Assembly: GCA_037693485.1 (NCBI GenBank)
Contig: CM075345.1
Coordinates: forward strand, 93,330,001 to 93,394,000
DNA: 64,000 bases
Direction: 5' to 3'
Source of the DNA: Kitagawia praeruptora
Lineage: Eukaryota > Streptophyta > Magnoliopsida > Apiales > Apiaceae
In this document: positions 21,747-32,036 of the stretch, piece by piece
How positions within the stretch are numbered: position 1 is the first letter of the stretch
Layout: every line of letters begins with the position of its first letter
The notes under the pieces: generated by a model
Database searches by the model: none
Told to the model about the DNA's origin: nothing
The model's input: only the letters and a program-made list of their open reading frames with translations
Position numbers and translations under genes: made by a program

Positions 21747-23003
21747 ATTGCCATACTCCTCTTCATCGTCAGTGTCATCCCAGCTTTTGCCCTCGGCAAT
21801 GTATGACTTGACAGGATACTTTCTCTGAGAGCTAGAGTCCCTTTTCTAAAATACGTTCTTCCTTTCATTTGCTTGCCTGGGTTCTCTGTATTCACTGGCA
21901 AAGTGCCCCATCTTATCACAGTTGTAGCACCGAAACTTGCTACGGTCTACCATCCCTGTCTTGTTACTCTTTCCTGATTCAGACCCAGAAGATGAACCAG
22001 TTCTCTGCGATCTGCTGCTACTTCCAGAAGATCTGTACTTGGCATTTTTCCTGAATCTGATTCGGCTAAAGTTAGCTGCTAATGTAGCCATAGTAGGATC
22101 CTCCAGTTGCTGCAACTCCTCAAGAGTATAATACTCACTTTCGTCACCAGGTAGATCATCATTGTCCATTTCAGCTTCAAAGAACACATCCTTCTTGTTC
22201 TGCGGTTTCACAACCTTTGTTTCAGGTTCTTTGTGGCTGGATGCAGTAAGAGCAGTTGTCTTCAATAATTCAGCATTCTTGCTGTCCACTGTTCCAGCAC
22301 CATATATAATTTTCCTTTGCTCTTGCTCCATCTCATGAGTTCTTAACTTTCCATACAACTTCTCAAGAGTCATTGTAGCAAAGTCATCTCTCTCTCTGAT
22401 GGATGACGCTTTATGTTCTACATGGTGTGGTAGAGTCAGCATGAATTCCCTGTTTGTCTCTCTTAGAGGATACTTCTTCCCGTGAATGCTCAACTCATTC
22501 AGTAGCTTACTGTATCTCTCGAAAACTTGAGTGATACTTTCACCAGGAAGAGATTTAAAAGCTTCGTAGTGAGACGTCAGAATATCCAGTCGATTTTCAC
22601 GAACTTCATCAATTCCCTCCATTATCATTCCAATCGTATCCCACATGTGTTTCGCACTAGTACAGTTCATAATTTGATGATTCATTTCATCATCCATGGA
22701 GTCAACTATGATTTGTCTAAAATTGGTATCCAATCCATCTTTTTCAGTTTCAGCAGCGGTATACTCCGATGGACGTTTTGGAATCATTCCCCCAACAGCT
22801 GCACTACTTTCACCATCCTCAGTAGTTTCAGGAGAAGCTTTCATTAGTTTAGACCAACCCTCAGTCAACGTCTCCATGTATCTAGGATTTGACGCTTGCA
22901 TTAACAGTAACATCTTCATTTTCCACATGCTGTAATTATCACGCTTAAATGAAGGAACCTTAATACTGCTACCTTTTTGAGTACTCATGATTCTGGATGA
23001 CAA
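21747..23003 (-). pseudogene. SIRE-like Ty1/copia gag (element I), broken
   Basis: The frame runs from an ATG at 23003 down to TAG at 21848-21846 (385 codons). It resembles the gag at 29643 throughout (for example IMNCTSAKHMWDTI against VMNCKTAKHIWETI). The zinc knuckle reads CYNCDKMGHFASEY, so its last Cys is Tyr. Past the stop the frame continues through KSWDDTDDEEEYGN until it is cut at 21747 by the 3.3-kb LTR. The gag domain would form the particle core. This copy is dead through the stop, the lost Cys and the truncation. Confidence 0.85.
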
Positions 23004-23028
23004 ACGCGGATCTGATCGGTATGTCGAT

Positions 23029-23048
23029 CAACAAGCTCTGATGCCAAT
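23029..23048 (-). other. Primer binding site of copia element I
   Basis: On the minus strand ATTGGCATCAGAGCTTGTTG follows the LTR end. It matches the initiator tRNA-Met type PBS also seen at 29545. Confidence 0.75.
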
Positions 23049-24310
23049 TGTTAGGTCCAGAATAACGTAGAAGGGGGGTTGAATACGTTATTTCGAAATA
23101 TTTGGATTTTTGATATGTGAAAAATAAGGTCAATAACTGAATCGAAATAACACAATCAATTCGGGAAAATATCTTTGAATTGATAAAAACCGAGGGGTGT
23201 TACAACTTCTAATCTAGTAGATTAGCTTCAAAAACCAGAACACTCCTAAGGATAGTTTAGGCACGAGGACCTTCTACCCGACACTTCCTGAAAGCGGGCT
23301 AAGCCGGCTTTCCTACTAGATGGACTGTCTAGCAGCTTACACAGAGAAGATATAAGAGAGAGAAGAGAAAGTTGTGTGTTGAGGTGTGTTTTGAAATGAA
23401 ATACAACAGGCCTATTTATAGATTCTAGAAAATCACTATGCAGCTAATATACGTAACTGATGACGATATATTTTTTTTAAGCCGCCTGCTCTTTTCTTCA
23501 TTTCAAAAGCCATCAGACGAATTCTTCTTATTTCAAAAGCTACTGTCAAACTTTCAAAATATTCAACACAACAAAATCATTTGACGGTGGGACCCGGATG
23601 AATAGTAATTTTCGCTACTATTCATGAATAGTAATTTCAGTACTATTCACATGAATAGTACTATTCATATGAATATTGATTTCGGTTACTATTCATGTGA
23701 ATAGTGATTTTGATTACTATTCATATGAATAGTGATTTCAGATACTATTCATTTTCTCTCTTCTGTTTATTCTGCTGTTTTAATTCACCTCAGAAAATAA
23801 TTCAATTACCAGATTAATTTAATTATTTTGTTATAAATAATTAATTAATCTGTTACTTATTTAATTTTCAGAGTAAATTAACTTTTGACAATACCTTAAG
23901 ATATTACGTCTATCCTTGATCGTCAATAGGCTTTGGCAATTCTTTCTGTGAATTAATGTTTTGATCCTTCTAGTATGTGCTGACACTTAGTGCACTGGTC
24001 TGGTTCACAAGTGACTAGCACTGATCTTGATCTTCACACCTTCGTTGCATTCCAATTAATTAGCCTGCAGCAGTATCTTCAATTAATTTGAATACATGGA
24101 ATCTTTTGGCCCTTCAACTGAATCATCTGTACATCTTATTCTGTCATTGAGGCTTGATCATGTTAATAAACTTCTTTCAGCGACTTGATCCTTGTCGGTG
24201 CCTGTTCTTCAAATTTCACGATCCCTGTATAGAGTTAATATTATTTATCTTTTATCCTAGTTGAGTTATATATGTCCTCTATTACATATTACATTACATT
24301 ATGCTTTACA
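23049..24310 (-). repeat. LTR of copia element I (minus copy)
   Basis: On the minus strand it begins TGTAAAGCATAATG at 24310 and ends GACCTAACA at 23049 (1262 bp). It matches the plus-strand LTR at 41980-43076 closely outside the repeat zone. It includes a TATA-like CTATAAATAGG (near 23410) and a palindrome-rich tract at 23590-23755. Its outer edge at 24310 is directly joined to plus-strand pol sequence. Confidence 0.85.
23590..23755. repeat. Array of ATTCATATGAATAGT palindromes
   Basis: At least seven copies of ACTATTCAT(A/G)(T)GAATAGT-like palindromes, spaced by short AT-rich linkers such as GATTTCGGTT. It lies in U3 of the LTR, upstream of the TATA-like box on the minus strand. Confidence 0.8.
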
Positions 24311-26197
24311 AGGATGATGAAACCGAACCTGAGGTTGCTGTTGATAATGTTAATAGTAATAATGGAGATCCAGGTAATGGTGATGGCAGTGAGATCACAG
24401 TACCTCAAAGTCAGACTATTTCTGGTTCCAGTCCTCAGGAGAGTACATCTGTAGATCATACCAGCAACAACTCAAGTGGAGCAGAAGAAGGATACACTAT
24501 TCAAAATGCTGATAATGGGGAATCATCCAGAATTCATCAACCAAGGCAAACTGTTTGGAATCATGGTCATACTTTTGATCTGATCATTGGTGATCTTGAC
24601 TCAAGAGTTCAGACTAGAAGAGCTACTCAGAATGAATGCTTGTATTCTGGTTTTCTATCAGAAATTGAACCTAAGAAGGTTGGAGAAGCTCTGGAAGATC
24701 CACATTGGGTCATTGCAATGCAAGAGGAACTCAATCAGTTTGAAAGATAGAAAGTTTGGAAGCTGGTACCCAGACCAAAAGACAAATCTGTAATTGATTT
24801 AAGATGGGTATTCAGAAATAAACTTGATGAGAATGGAATTGTTACAAGGAACAAGGAGAGACTGGTTGCCAAAGGCTACACTCAAGAAGAAGGTATTGAT
24901 TATGATGAGACTTTCGCACCAGTTGCTAGACTAAAAGCCATCAGGATGTTTCTGGCATTTGCTGCACATTTAAACTTCAGAGTATATCAGATGGATGTGA
25001 AAAGTGCTTTCCTGAATGGTGAGCTTGAAGAAGAGGTCTATGTTGAACAACCTCCTGGTTTTGTTGATCCTGAACTTGAGGACTTCGTCTATCTTCTATT
25101 CAAAGCTCTCTATGGTCTTCAGCAGTCGCCTAGAACATGGTATGACACTCTTGCTGAATTCTTACTTGAAAGTGGTTTTACTAGAGGTGTCATAGATAAA
25201 ACTTTGTTCTATAAAAAGCATAAAAAATGATATTCTACTTGTGCAAGTTTATGTTGATGACATTATATTTGGCTCTACGAATGATGCACTTTATGCAAGA
25301 TTTGCTAAGTTGATGCAGAGTAGGTACGAGATGAGCATGATGGGAGAGCTAAACTACTTCCTTGGATTGCAAGTAAGCCAAAGAACAGATGGTATCTTTA
25401 TCTGTCAATCCAAGTATATCAAGGATCTTCTTAAAAAGTATCATCTTGAAGATTCAGCACCTTCAAATACTCCCATGGCCACTCCCACTAAGCTTGATCA
25501 AGATAAATCTGGAAAATGAGTAAACATAACAATTTACAGGGGCATGATTGGTTCTCTACTCTATCTCACTGCAAGTAGACCATATATAATGTTCGCAATG
25601 TGCTTATGTACGAGGTTCCAAGCTGATCCTAAAGAATCACATCTGATAGCCGTAAAGCGTATCTTCAGATATCTTAAGGGTACTCTGAATCTTGGTATTT
25701 GGTATCCTAAGGATACGGGTTTCGACCTAGTTGGCTATACAGACTCTGATTATGCTGGTTGTAAGATTGATCGCAAGAGTACTTCTAGAAGCTGTCAATT
25801 CCTTGGAAGGAGATTGGTTTCCTGGTTCAGCAAGAAGCAGCATTCAGTAGCCACATCTACAGCAGAGGCAGAATACATTGCAGCTGGTAGATGTTGCTCA
25901 CAAATCTTGTGGATGAGGAATCAACTCATGGATTATGGTCTGTTGCTGAACAAAATACCTATATTCTGCGACAACACAAGTGCCATAGCAATCTTGAATA
26001 ATCCAGTACAACATTCTCGGACCAAGCACATCGACATAAGGTATCATTTCATTCGTGAACATGTTATGCGTGGTACTGTGGAACTTCACTTCATTCCCAC
26101 TGAGCAACAACTTGCAGACATTTTCCCGAAACCACTTGATGAATCTACATTCAATAGGTTGGTTAGTGAACTTGGCATGTTAAACTTTTCCTCTTAA
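24311..26197 (+). pseudogene. Ty1/copia reverse transcriptase and RNase H (element I)
   Basis: Starts in the acidic linker between integrase and RT and continues through RT (VWKLVPRP, RWVFRNKLDENG, VKSAFLNGELEEEVYVEQPPG, YVDDIIFGST) and RNase H (YTDSDYAG, STAEAEYIAAG, HIDIRYHFIREHV) to TAA at 26195. Defects: TAG at 24748, an extra A in an A-run near 25225 that shifts the frame, and TGA at 25517. The first residues abut the outer edge of an oppositely oriented LTR, so integrase, protease and gag are missing on this strand. The protein would copy RNA into DNA; this copy cannot. Confidence 0.87.
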
Positions 26198-26983
26198 CAG
26201 GAAGTCAACAAATGCAAGTTGTTGTACATTTTCATGATTTTATCTACTAATTAGTTGCCATGTGTTTAAGTGTTAGAAATTTGTTGTAATTAGTTGGTAC
26301 TACTGAAGCGATACTTGAGTATTAACAAGTTTGCATGTTATATCTTTGTGTAATACTCGTGTACTCGATATTTATTTTAATAATTGATATCATGACTGAA
26401 GTAATTTAAGATTGGATCTCACCTGTTATGATATTTGATTATTAAAATAAATTGTAGCATAATTAAATAAATATTTTATTGACATATATCAATTAATGAT
26501 ATTTTGTTAATTTTATGTCTATTTAATTGTGAGTTTATCTGATTATTGTGGATTAATTCTTGATTTACTGTGTAATTATTTTTAAATCCATAATAATTAG
26601 AAGTATTAAATATGTGTATGTGTATAGGCTGATAGGTTTCGGCGATAAGATGTTTTTTTTTCGGCCGACAGGTTTCGGTGATAAGATTTTTTTTCGGCTA
26701 ATTAGGTAGTTAGGTGAGAAATTATTGAGCGGTGTTATTTTTCAAACATAACCTGTCACTATTACACCTAACCCACTAATACTTGAAACCTTATAAATGA
26801 TGAGTTTTTGTTTGTGTTTAACATCATAATTTTCAGATATATAGAGCATATACACACAATTGCTGAATTTTTCAAGCTTTGACCGGAAAGATCTCACAAT
26901 CTAGCTGGTGGTTTTTAGAGCGGATTTCATATTCTTGTTATACGCACTAACCCTTGTTTTTGAATTTCCTCAAAGTTTTGAAA
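26198..26983 (+). other. Spacer between pol and the extra ORF of element I
   Basis: AT-rich, no gene seen. A short tandem of about 38 bp lies near 26625-26700 (GGTTTCGG.GATAAGAT followed by a T-run and CGGC, twice). Confidence 0.6.
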
Positions 26984-27447
26984 ATGGCATTGCAGGGAAG
27001 CTTTTTAATTGCTAAAGTTAATCCTATTTCCATTCAGCAAATCGAAACCATTCAGGATGAGCAATTTCGGGCTTGGACACAATTTCTGAATGAACATTCA
27101 TTAATTCGTTATGCTTTAGTTACACAGGTGCAGCTTAACCATGATGCATTGTGTGAACTATATTGCAGTACGGTTAACAATTCTGGACAGGACGGGTGTG
27201 TAATCACATATCGACTATTTGGTAGGTCGATTAGGGTCACTAAACGAGATGTTAATCGAATTCTTCATTTTCATATGGAAAATCTCGTTTCTGATCCTAC
27301 ACCTGAACAGATTGAAATGTTCTTTCGTTTTATAAAGTACCAAGATAGCAATTTCAATACTGGTAATCTTTCTAGAACGTTTCTAACCCAGTATTGGAAT
27401 TTCTTCTTTCACACTCTTAACCATGTTTTTTCCTCAGATAGAACAAA
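26984..27447 (+). pseudogene. Extra (ORF3, env-position) gene of copia element I, 5' part
   Basis: An ATG at 26984 opens MALQGSFLIAKVNPIS and runs about 155 codons to the insertion of copia element II at 27453. Removing that element and one copy of its tcaag duplication joins the frame cleanly to 40228 (RTNQDRIPEFIK). The position between pol and 3' LTR is that of the extra ORF of SIRE/Maximus elements. I see no transmembrane segments in this part, so I do not claim an envelope function; the role is unknown. The full frame with its later stops extends to 41759. Confidence 0.65.
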
Positions 27448-27957
27448 TCAAGTGAAAGGCATATGATGTAGCCTATTTGTATTTCGAGGATACAACTCAA
27501 CTTAAACAAGATTGTAATAGTAAATAGTATATAGACTGTCACAAGGAATCTCAGATTGTATTATCTGTCAGAAGAAAAAGATCAAGGTCAATCTACAGAC
27601 TTGAAGATTTACTGCATTGAAAGAAGCTTAGTCATCTGATCAAGCCTCAGTGAAGTATTCGTTAAAGAAGTGGATTCGTTTAAAGTAACAGAGATTTCAA
27701 CAGTGACAGAGACAGTACAGAAGATTAAAGAGAGAGATTGGAAAAGAAAAGGAACCAGATTTTAAAGTCAATATATGAAGAACAGTCATTGCGGTTAGTC
27801 ACTCATGAACCAGACAGTACATTGAGTGTCAACATTAAACAGTGGTTGTTTATCATTAACTTCAGTGGTTCAAGATATCAAGACTGGTATGAGAGAAAAT
27901 CATTGTGCAAGCAACAAGAGTGCTAAATTAATTAACCACAAGGATTTTACAATCAAG

Positions 27958-28398
27958 TGGACTGGCTGTGAAGAAAAGAATTATCATAAAGAAATTCTAA
28001 GTGATATATTCTTAATGCTGAAATCCCGGTTAGAATTGTTGTAATTTTTGCTAAGCAAAAGGAGTCCGGTTTCACATCCTCAAGAGACCGTAGCTTACAC
28101 CTGGACGGGTTATGAAAAAATAGAATTATCACATAAATATGGAAAGTGATATATTCTTAAAGCTGGAACCCCGGTTGGAATTGATATATTTTTTGTTAAG
28201 CAAAAGGAGTCCGGTTCCAGACGCTCAGGTAACCGCAGCTTACAGTTTAAGGATTTATTTATATTGATAAATATTTTATTTATTTGGAAAATTATATTTA
28301 TAAATATCTAATAAAATTAGATATTTATTTTTATAATTTCTGGATTAAAATAATTATTTATTAATTAAAGATTATAAGTTGTGCGGGTTAAAAATCAT
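27958..28398 (+). repeat. LTR module shared with the Athila element (copy 3)
   Basis: Lines up with 5091-5535 from TGGACTGGCT to GGGTTAAAAA with the same two tandem sub-units and the same AT-rich tail, although the host LTR belongs to Ty1/copia. Sequence outside the module in the two LTRs is unrelated apart from a few bases of fading similarity at each edge. Confidence 0.85.
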
Positions 28399-28556
28399 TT
28401 GAACGAAACCTCTCTTAATTAATTAAAAGATGGCCAGGCGAATTGATCAAGAATGGTTGATTGATTTATTAAACAAATAAATGAAAAACAATGCCAAGCT
28501 GACTTACAAAAGAAGACAACGAATTCAAAAGTGGCCAGGTTTTTCATTCTAAATTC

Positions 28557-29025
28557 AATAGTCTGAAAAGAAGATAGTCTGCATGACCAAGAAAAAGAAT
28601 TATGTTAATTCTTTATTAATTAATTTAAATTATTTAGTTAACTTAATTAACAAATTAATTCTTCAAGAATTAATTTATTTATTAAGTTAATTATTGAATT
28701 AATTAATTTAGAATTAATATAAATTGCTAAAGACTATCAGAAATGTTTTTAGACTATGGTTTTATTGTTAAAAGTCTATCTCTGATAGTCTGTGAGATAG
28801 TCTGCAAAGGTTGATAGTCTGCTAAGGAAATAGTCTACCAGAAAGTCTGCATGATAGTCTGCCAGAAAAATCATGTATTAAAGACTATCAGGATAGTCAT
28901 TCTGATAGTCTGGAGAAAGAGTTGGGTAGTCTGCCAAGCCAGATAGTCACACCGGTAGTCTACAAGAGAGCTGATAGTCACACCGGTAGTCTGCAAGTCA
29001 TTTGATAGTCTCTGGATAGTCTAAA
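28557..29025 (+). promoter_or_regulatory. TAGTCTG motif cluster upstream of the LTR TATA box
   Basis: At least thirteen TAGTCT motifs, most as GATAGTCTG or GGTAGTCTG, plus GATAGTCA variants and inverted AGACTATC copies, in under 500 bp ending about 40 bp before the TATA-like box at 29060. Spacing is irregular, so this looks like a cluster of short sites rather than a simple minisatellite. The 3' LTR has the same cluster at 39231-39705. Confidence 0.7.
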
Positions 29026-29059
29026 CAAGCATAAAACAAAGTCAGGAGCTTTGTTTTGT

Positions 29060-29069
29060 TATATAAACC
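29060..29069 (+). promoter_or_regulatory. Probable TATA box of copia element II
   Basis: TTATATAAAC just downstream of the motif cluster; the same in the 3' LTR near 39738. Motif and position only. Confidence 0.5.
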
Positions 29070-29544
29070 GAAGGCATCAAAGTGAAAGTAAGACACAGAC
29101 ATACACACGGACAAGAAAGACACAGAAGCAAAAATATCATATCTCTCTCATCTTTCAAGCTCAAACCAAGCAATTTAATTGCAATAAATTCTTGAGTTCT
29201 TTGTATCAAAAATTGTATCCATTGGAACTTAATTATTTGTGATTCTTGTACTACTAGCGAATTAAGTTTCCTAGTTCATAACTTGATATCTTGATTTTTA
29301 TTAACTAAATTAGAAAAGTTCATGTCGAATTTTCTAATTAGTTATTAATTACTTGATAAACATTTGTACTGAAATTGTAACACCCATCAAGTTAATATAT
29401 TGTTATATTCAACTTGAAAATTTGTTTCAATTTATTCCGCAGAAATTTGTTTGAATTAAATTTTATTTAAAGAACAAATTTCGAGAAATTGGTATAGATT
29501 GTATTCAACCCCCCCCCCCTTCTACAATCTTATCGGACCTAACA

Positions 29545-29560
29545 ATTGGCATCAGAGCCT
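29545..29560 (+). other. Primer binding site of copia element II
   Basis: ATTGGCATCAGAGCCT follows the 5' LTR directly and is the initiator tRNA-Met type PBS. Confidence 0.85.
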
Positions 29561-29642
29561 ATTGATTGATACACAAATCAAGATCCTATTTTTATTCAAT
29601 CAAAAATTTATCTCGAATTTTTAACTCTCTTAAAAATTCATC

Positions 29643-32036
29643 ATGTCTTCAAAAGCCATTGTTAAAATTCCTATCTTTAACAAAGATAATTATGATATGT
29701 GGAAAAATAAAATGGAATTGTTTCTTGATGTTACAAATCCAAATTATTTATCAGTTTTGAAAAATGGACCAATAATTCCTATGCAACATGATGCTGAAAC
29801 GGTTACAAATGGAGTTGTAACAATACCTGCAAAAGAGTATCCAAAGGACCCTAAGAACTTTACTGCTGAAGAAAAAGAGGAAGCTGGACTGGACAAAAAT
29901 TTGAGACTAATACTAATAGATTCCCTAGATGCTGTAATGTATAGCCATGTAATGAATTGTAAAACTGCTAAGCACATCTGGGAAACTATTGAAACTATTA
30001 ATGAAGGGACTGATGAAGTCAGGGAAAATAGACTTCAAATTTTGACCTCTGAATATGAACACTTTAGAGCTGGCCCTAACGAAGGCATTCAGGAAGTGTT
30101 TGAAAGGTATAACAAAATAATCAACAACTTGCAAGTTCATGGCAAGCAATATACCCAGAAGGAGATCAACATGAAGTTTTTGCTGACTATGCCTACTCAC
30201 CTAGAGCATAGAATAACTGCCATCAGAGAATCGAGAGATTTAAATAAGATTGCTCTTGACAGGCTGTTTGGTGTTCTGAAAACATATGAATTAGAACAAG
30301 TACAGCAGAAGGAGTTCTCTGGCAAAGGCAGAGTTGCAAGTTCTTCTACAGCTCTAGTAGCTGAGGTTCCTAAAGAAGTGGAAGCTAAAGTTGTTCAACC
30401 TAAAAGCTTCACCAAGGAACAAACTGAAGTTGAACATGGCCAAACTCTAGCTACTCAGGATGGTAGTGAATTCTATTCACTAGAAGAGCTGGATAAATTA
30501 GAAGATGAATCTATGGCAATGATGGTGAGACAATTCAGTAACTTCAGATTTAGAAGAAATCCAAAGTTCAGGTTTAAGTCAAATAACAGATTTCAGAGAG
30601 GAGGTTCTTCATCCTCTAGTAACAGGGGAGGTTACAAAACTGGTACAGTTGACAGAAGCAAGATCCGTTACTTCAACTGTAATGAGTTGGGACACTTTGC
30701 TACTGAGTGTAAAAAACCCAAGCAAGCACAGAAAAAGGACTATGCTTCTGAAAAGAAGAAAACTGGAAGAGCTTATGTAGCTGCCGGTAAAAGCTGGGAT
30801 GACACAGACAGCGAAGATGAAGAATATGGAAACTTTGTGTTGGTAGCAAATGCTGAGTCATCAACTTATTACACCATACCGGTAATTCTTACTGATGATG
30901 AGTTAATTCGTAGCTTACGTAATTCCTTGAATAATGCACAAAAGGGATACGAGAGAATAAGTCTTGTTAACACTAAACTTGAAAACGAACTGTCCGAATT
31001 AAAAAAAGTACATGTTAATCAAGATAAGCATATAGAAGAAATAGCTCGACTTAACTACAAAGAAAAGGGTCTAGGAGAATACATGATAAAACAAGTTGAT
31101 AGGATTGCTGAACAAGACATCAGGATTAGAGAACTTGAAACACAGATTAGAGCTTGTTATAATTCTCTTAAAGTTTCCAAAGAGCACTTCAACAAACAAG
31201 CTGTAGAACGAACTGTAGGAATAGGTTTTGGTTACAAAGAAGTTGTTGGTTCTTTGAGCAATCATTCTGCTAATCCCATTCCTGCTAAAGAAAGAGGTAT
31301 ACCACACGTTCTCAAGAATGTTGAAAAACCTATGTTTAAAGAATCTGTTTCTGAACCACCAAACATGTATTCTATTGTGATTCAAGAAGAAATGAGAAAT
31401 GAGGATAGTGCTAATGGCATAGTCATTGATAATGAAAAATCTGTTAGGGCACCTACAACCAAAAATGTTAAATCTAATAAGGTTGTTTCTATGAAACCAA
31501 TGAAGTTTGTTCCCAGTTCATCTAAAATTGAGTTAGGTGATAACAAGTTGGAGCAGAATAATAACATGTCTAACATGAATACCATGCATGTTATTGATAC
31601 TTCTCATAAAGCATGTGGTGTTGTCAATTGTATGTCTTGTGCTTTTAATGTTATGTCTGCTTACTTTAATGGTAATCATGCATGTGATAATAAGACTACT
31701 CCTCGACAACATATGAACAGGAATAATAATGTTAGATCAAAGACTGTTAGTTCTCCTCACGTTAGGAGAGAGACATTTGTACCTAAGCCTAAACAAAGTT
31801 TTACTAAGGCTGTTTACAAGGTCAAATGTCCAGTCAATGAAACAAGTGTTATTGCTGGTAAACAAACATGGATACCCAAAATGAAACAAAAGATTGTAAA
31901 ATCTATTTATAGGGTAAAATGCTTGTTGAATAATGGTAAAATTGGTGTTAAGGTGAAAAATGTTGTTTTGCCTGACAAAGGCCAATTCTTTAAGTATTCT
32001 GGACCCAATCAAATTTGGGTTCCGAAGAAGGTTTAA
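29643..32036 (+). CDS. SIRE-like copia gag (element II)
   Basis: 797 codons from ATG at 29643 (MSSKAIVKIPIFNKDNYDMW). It has an N-terminal UBN2-type gag domain (about residues 10-230), an acidic linker, and a nucleocapsid knuckle that reads YFNCNELGHFATEC, so its first Cys is Tyr. A long C-terminal half follows, with a probable coiled coil (ENELSELKKVHVNQDKHIEE region, residues about 440-510) and the conserved end GPNQIWVPKKV. Long gag proteins with this ending are typical of the SIRE/Maximus lineage. The stop at 32034 lies in a different frame from pol, with a 22-base overlap. Confidence 0.88.
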   Translation: MSSKAIVKIPIFNKDNYDMWKNKMELFLDVTNPNYLSVLKNGPIIPMQHDAETVTNGVVTIPAKEYPKDPKNFTAEEKEEAGLDKNLRLILIDSLDAVMYSHVMNCKTAKHIWETIETINEGTDEVRENRLQILTSEYEHFRAGPNEGIQEVFERYNKIINNLQVHGKQYTQKEINMKFLLTMPTHLEHRITAIRESRDLNKIALDRLFGVLKTYELEQVQQKEFSGKGRVASSSTALVAEVPKEVEAKVVQPKSFTKEQTEVEHGQTLATQDGSEFYSLEELDKLEDESMAMMVRQFSNFRFRRNPKFRFKSNNRFQRGGSSSSSNRGGYKTGTVDRSKIRYFNCNELGHFATECKKPKQAQKKDYASEKKKTGRAYVAAGKSWDDTDSEDEEYGNFVLVANAESSTYYTIPVILTDDELIRSLRNSLNNAQKGYERISLVNTKLENELSELKKVHVNQDKHIEEIARLNYKEKGLGEYMIKQVDRIAEQDIRIRELETQIRACYNSLKVSKEHFNKQAVERTVGIGFGYKEVVGSLSNHSANPIPAKERGIPHVLKNVEKPMFKESVSEPPNMYSIVIQEEMRNEDSANGIVIDNEKSVRAPTTKNVKSNKVVSMKPMKFVPSSSKIELGDNKLEQNNNMSNMNTMHVIDTSHKACGVVNCMSCAFNVMSAYFNGNHACDNKTTPRQHMNRNNNVRSKTVSSPHVRRETFVPKPKQSFTKAVYKVKCPVNETSVIAGKQTWIPKMKQKIVKSIYRVKCLLNNGKIGVKVKNVVLPDKGQFFKYSGPNQIWVPKKV

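Larger units (their letters stand above)
27453..29544 (+). repeat. 5' LTR of copia element II
   Basis: Starts TGAAAGGCATATGATGTAG, ends GGACCTAACA, 2092 bp. It holds the module shared with the Athila LTR (27958-28398), a dense TAGTCTG motif cluster (28557-29025), a TATA-like TTATATAAAC (29060) and a C-run before the end. Confidence 0.93.

Noticed and set aside
27738..28044. Small ORFs repeated at 38412-38718
   Set aside because: Both are within the two LTRs of copia element II, so repetition is explained by the LTRs.
28557..29025. CRISPR-like array of short repeats
   Set aside because: Repeats are under 10 bp, irregularly spaced and on both strands, in a plant retrotransposon LTR.
29500..29520. 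Run of C before the LTR end as an assembly error
   Set aside because: The same C-run is in both LTRs (29510 and 40190), so it is part of the element.
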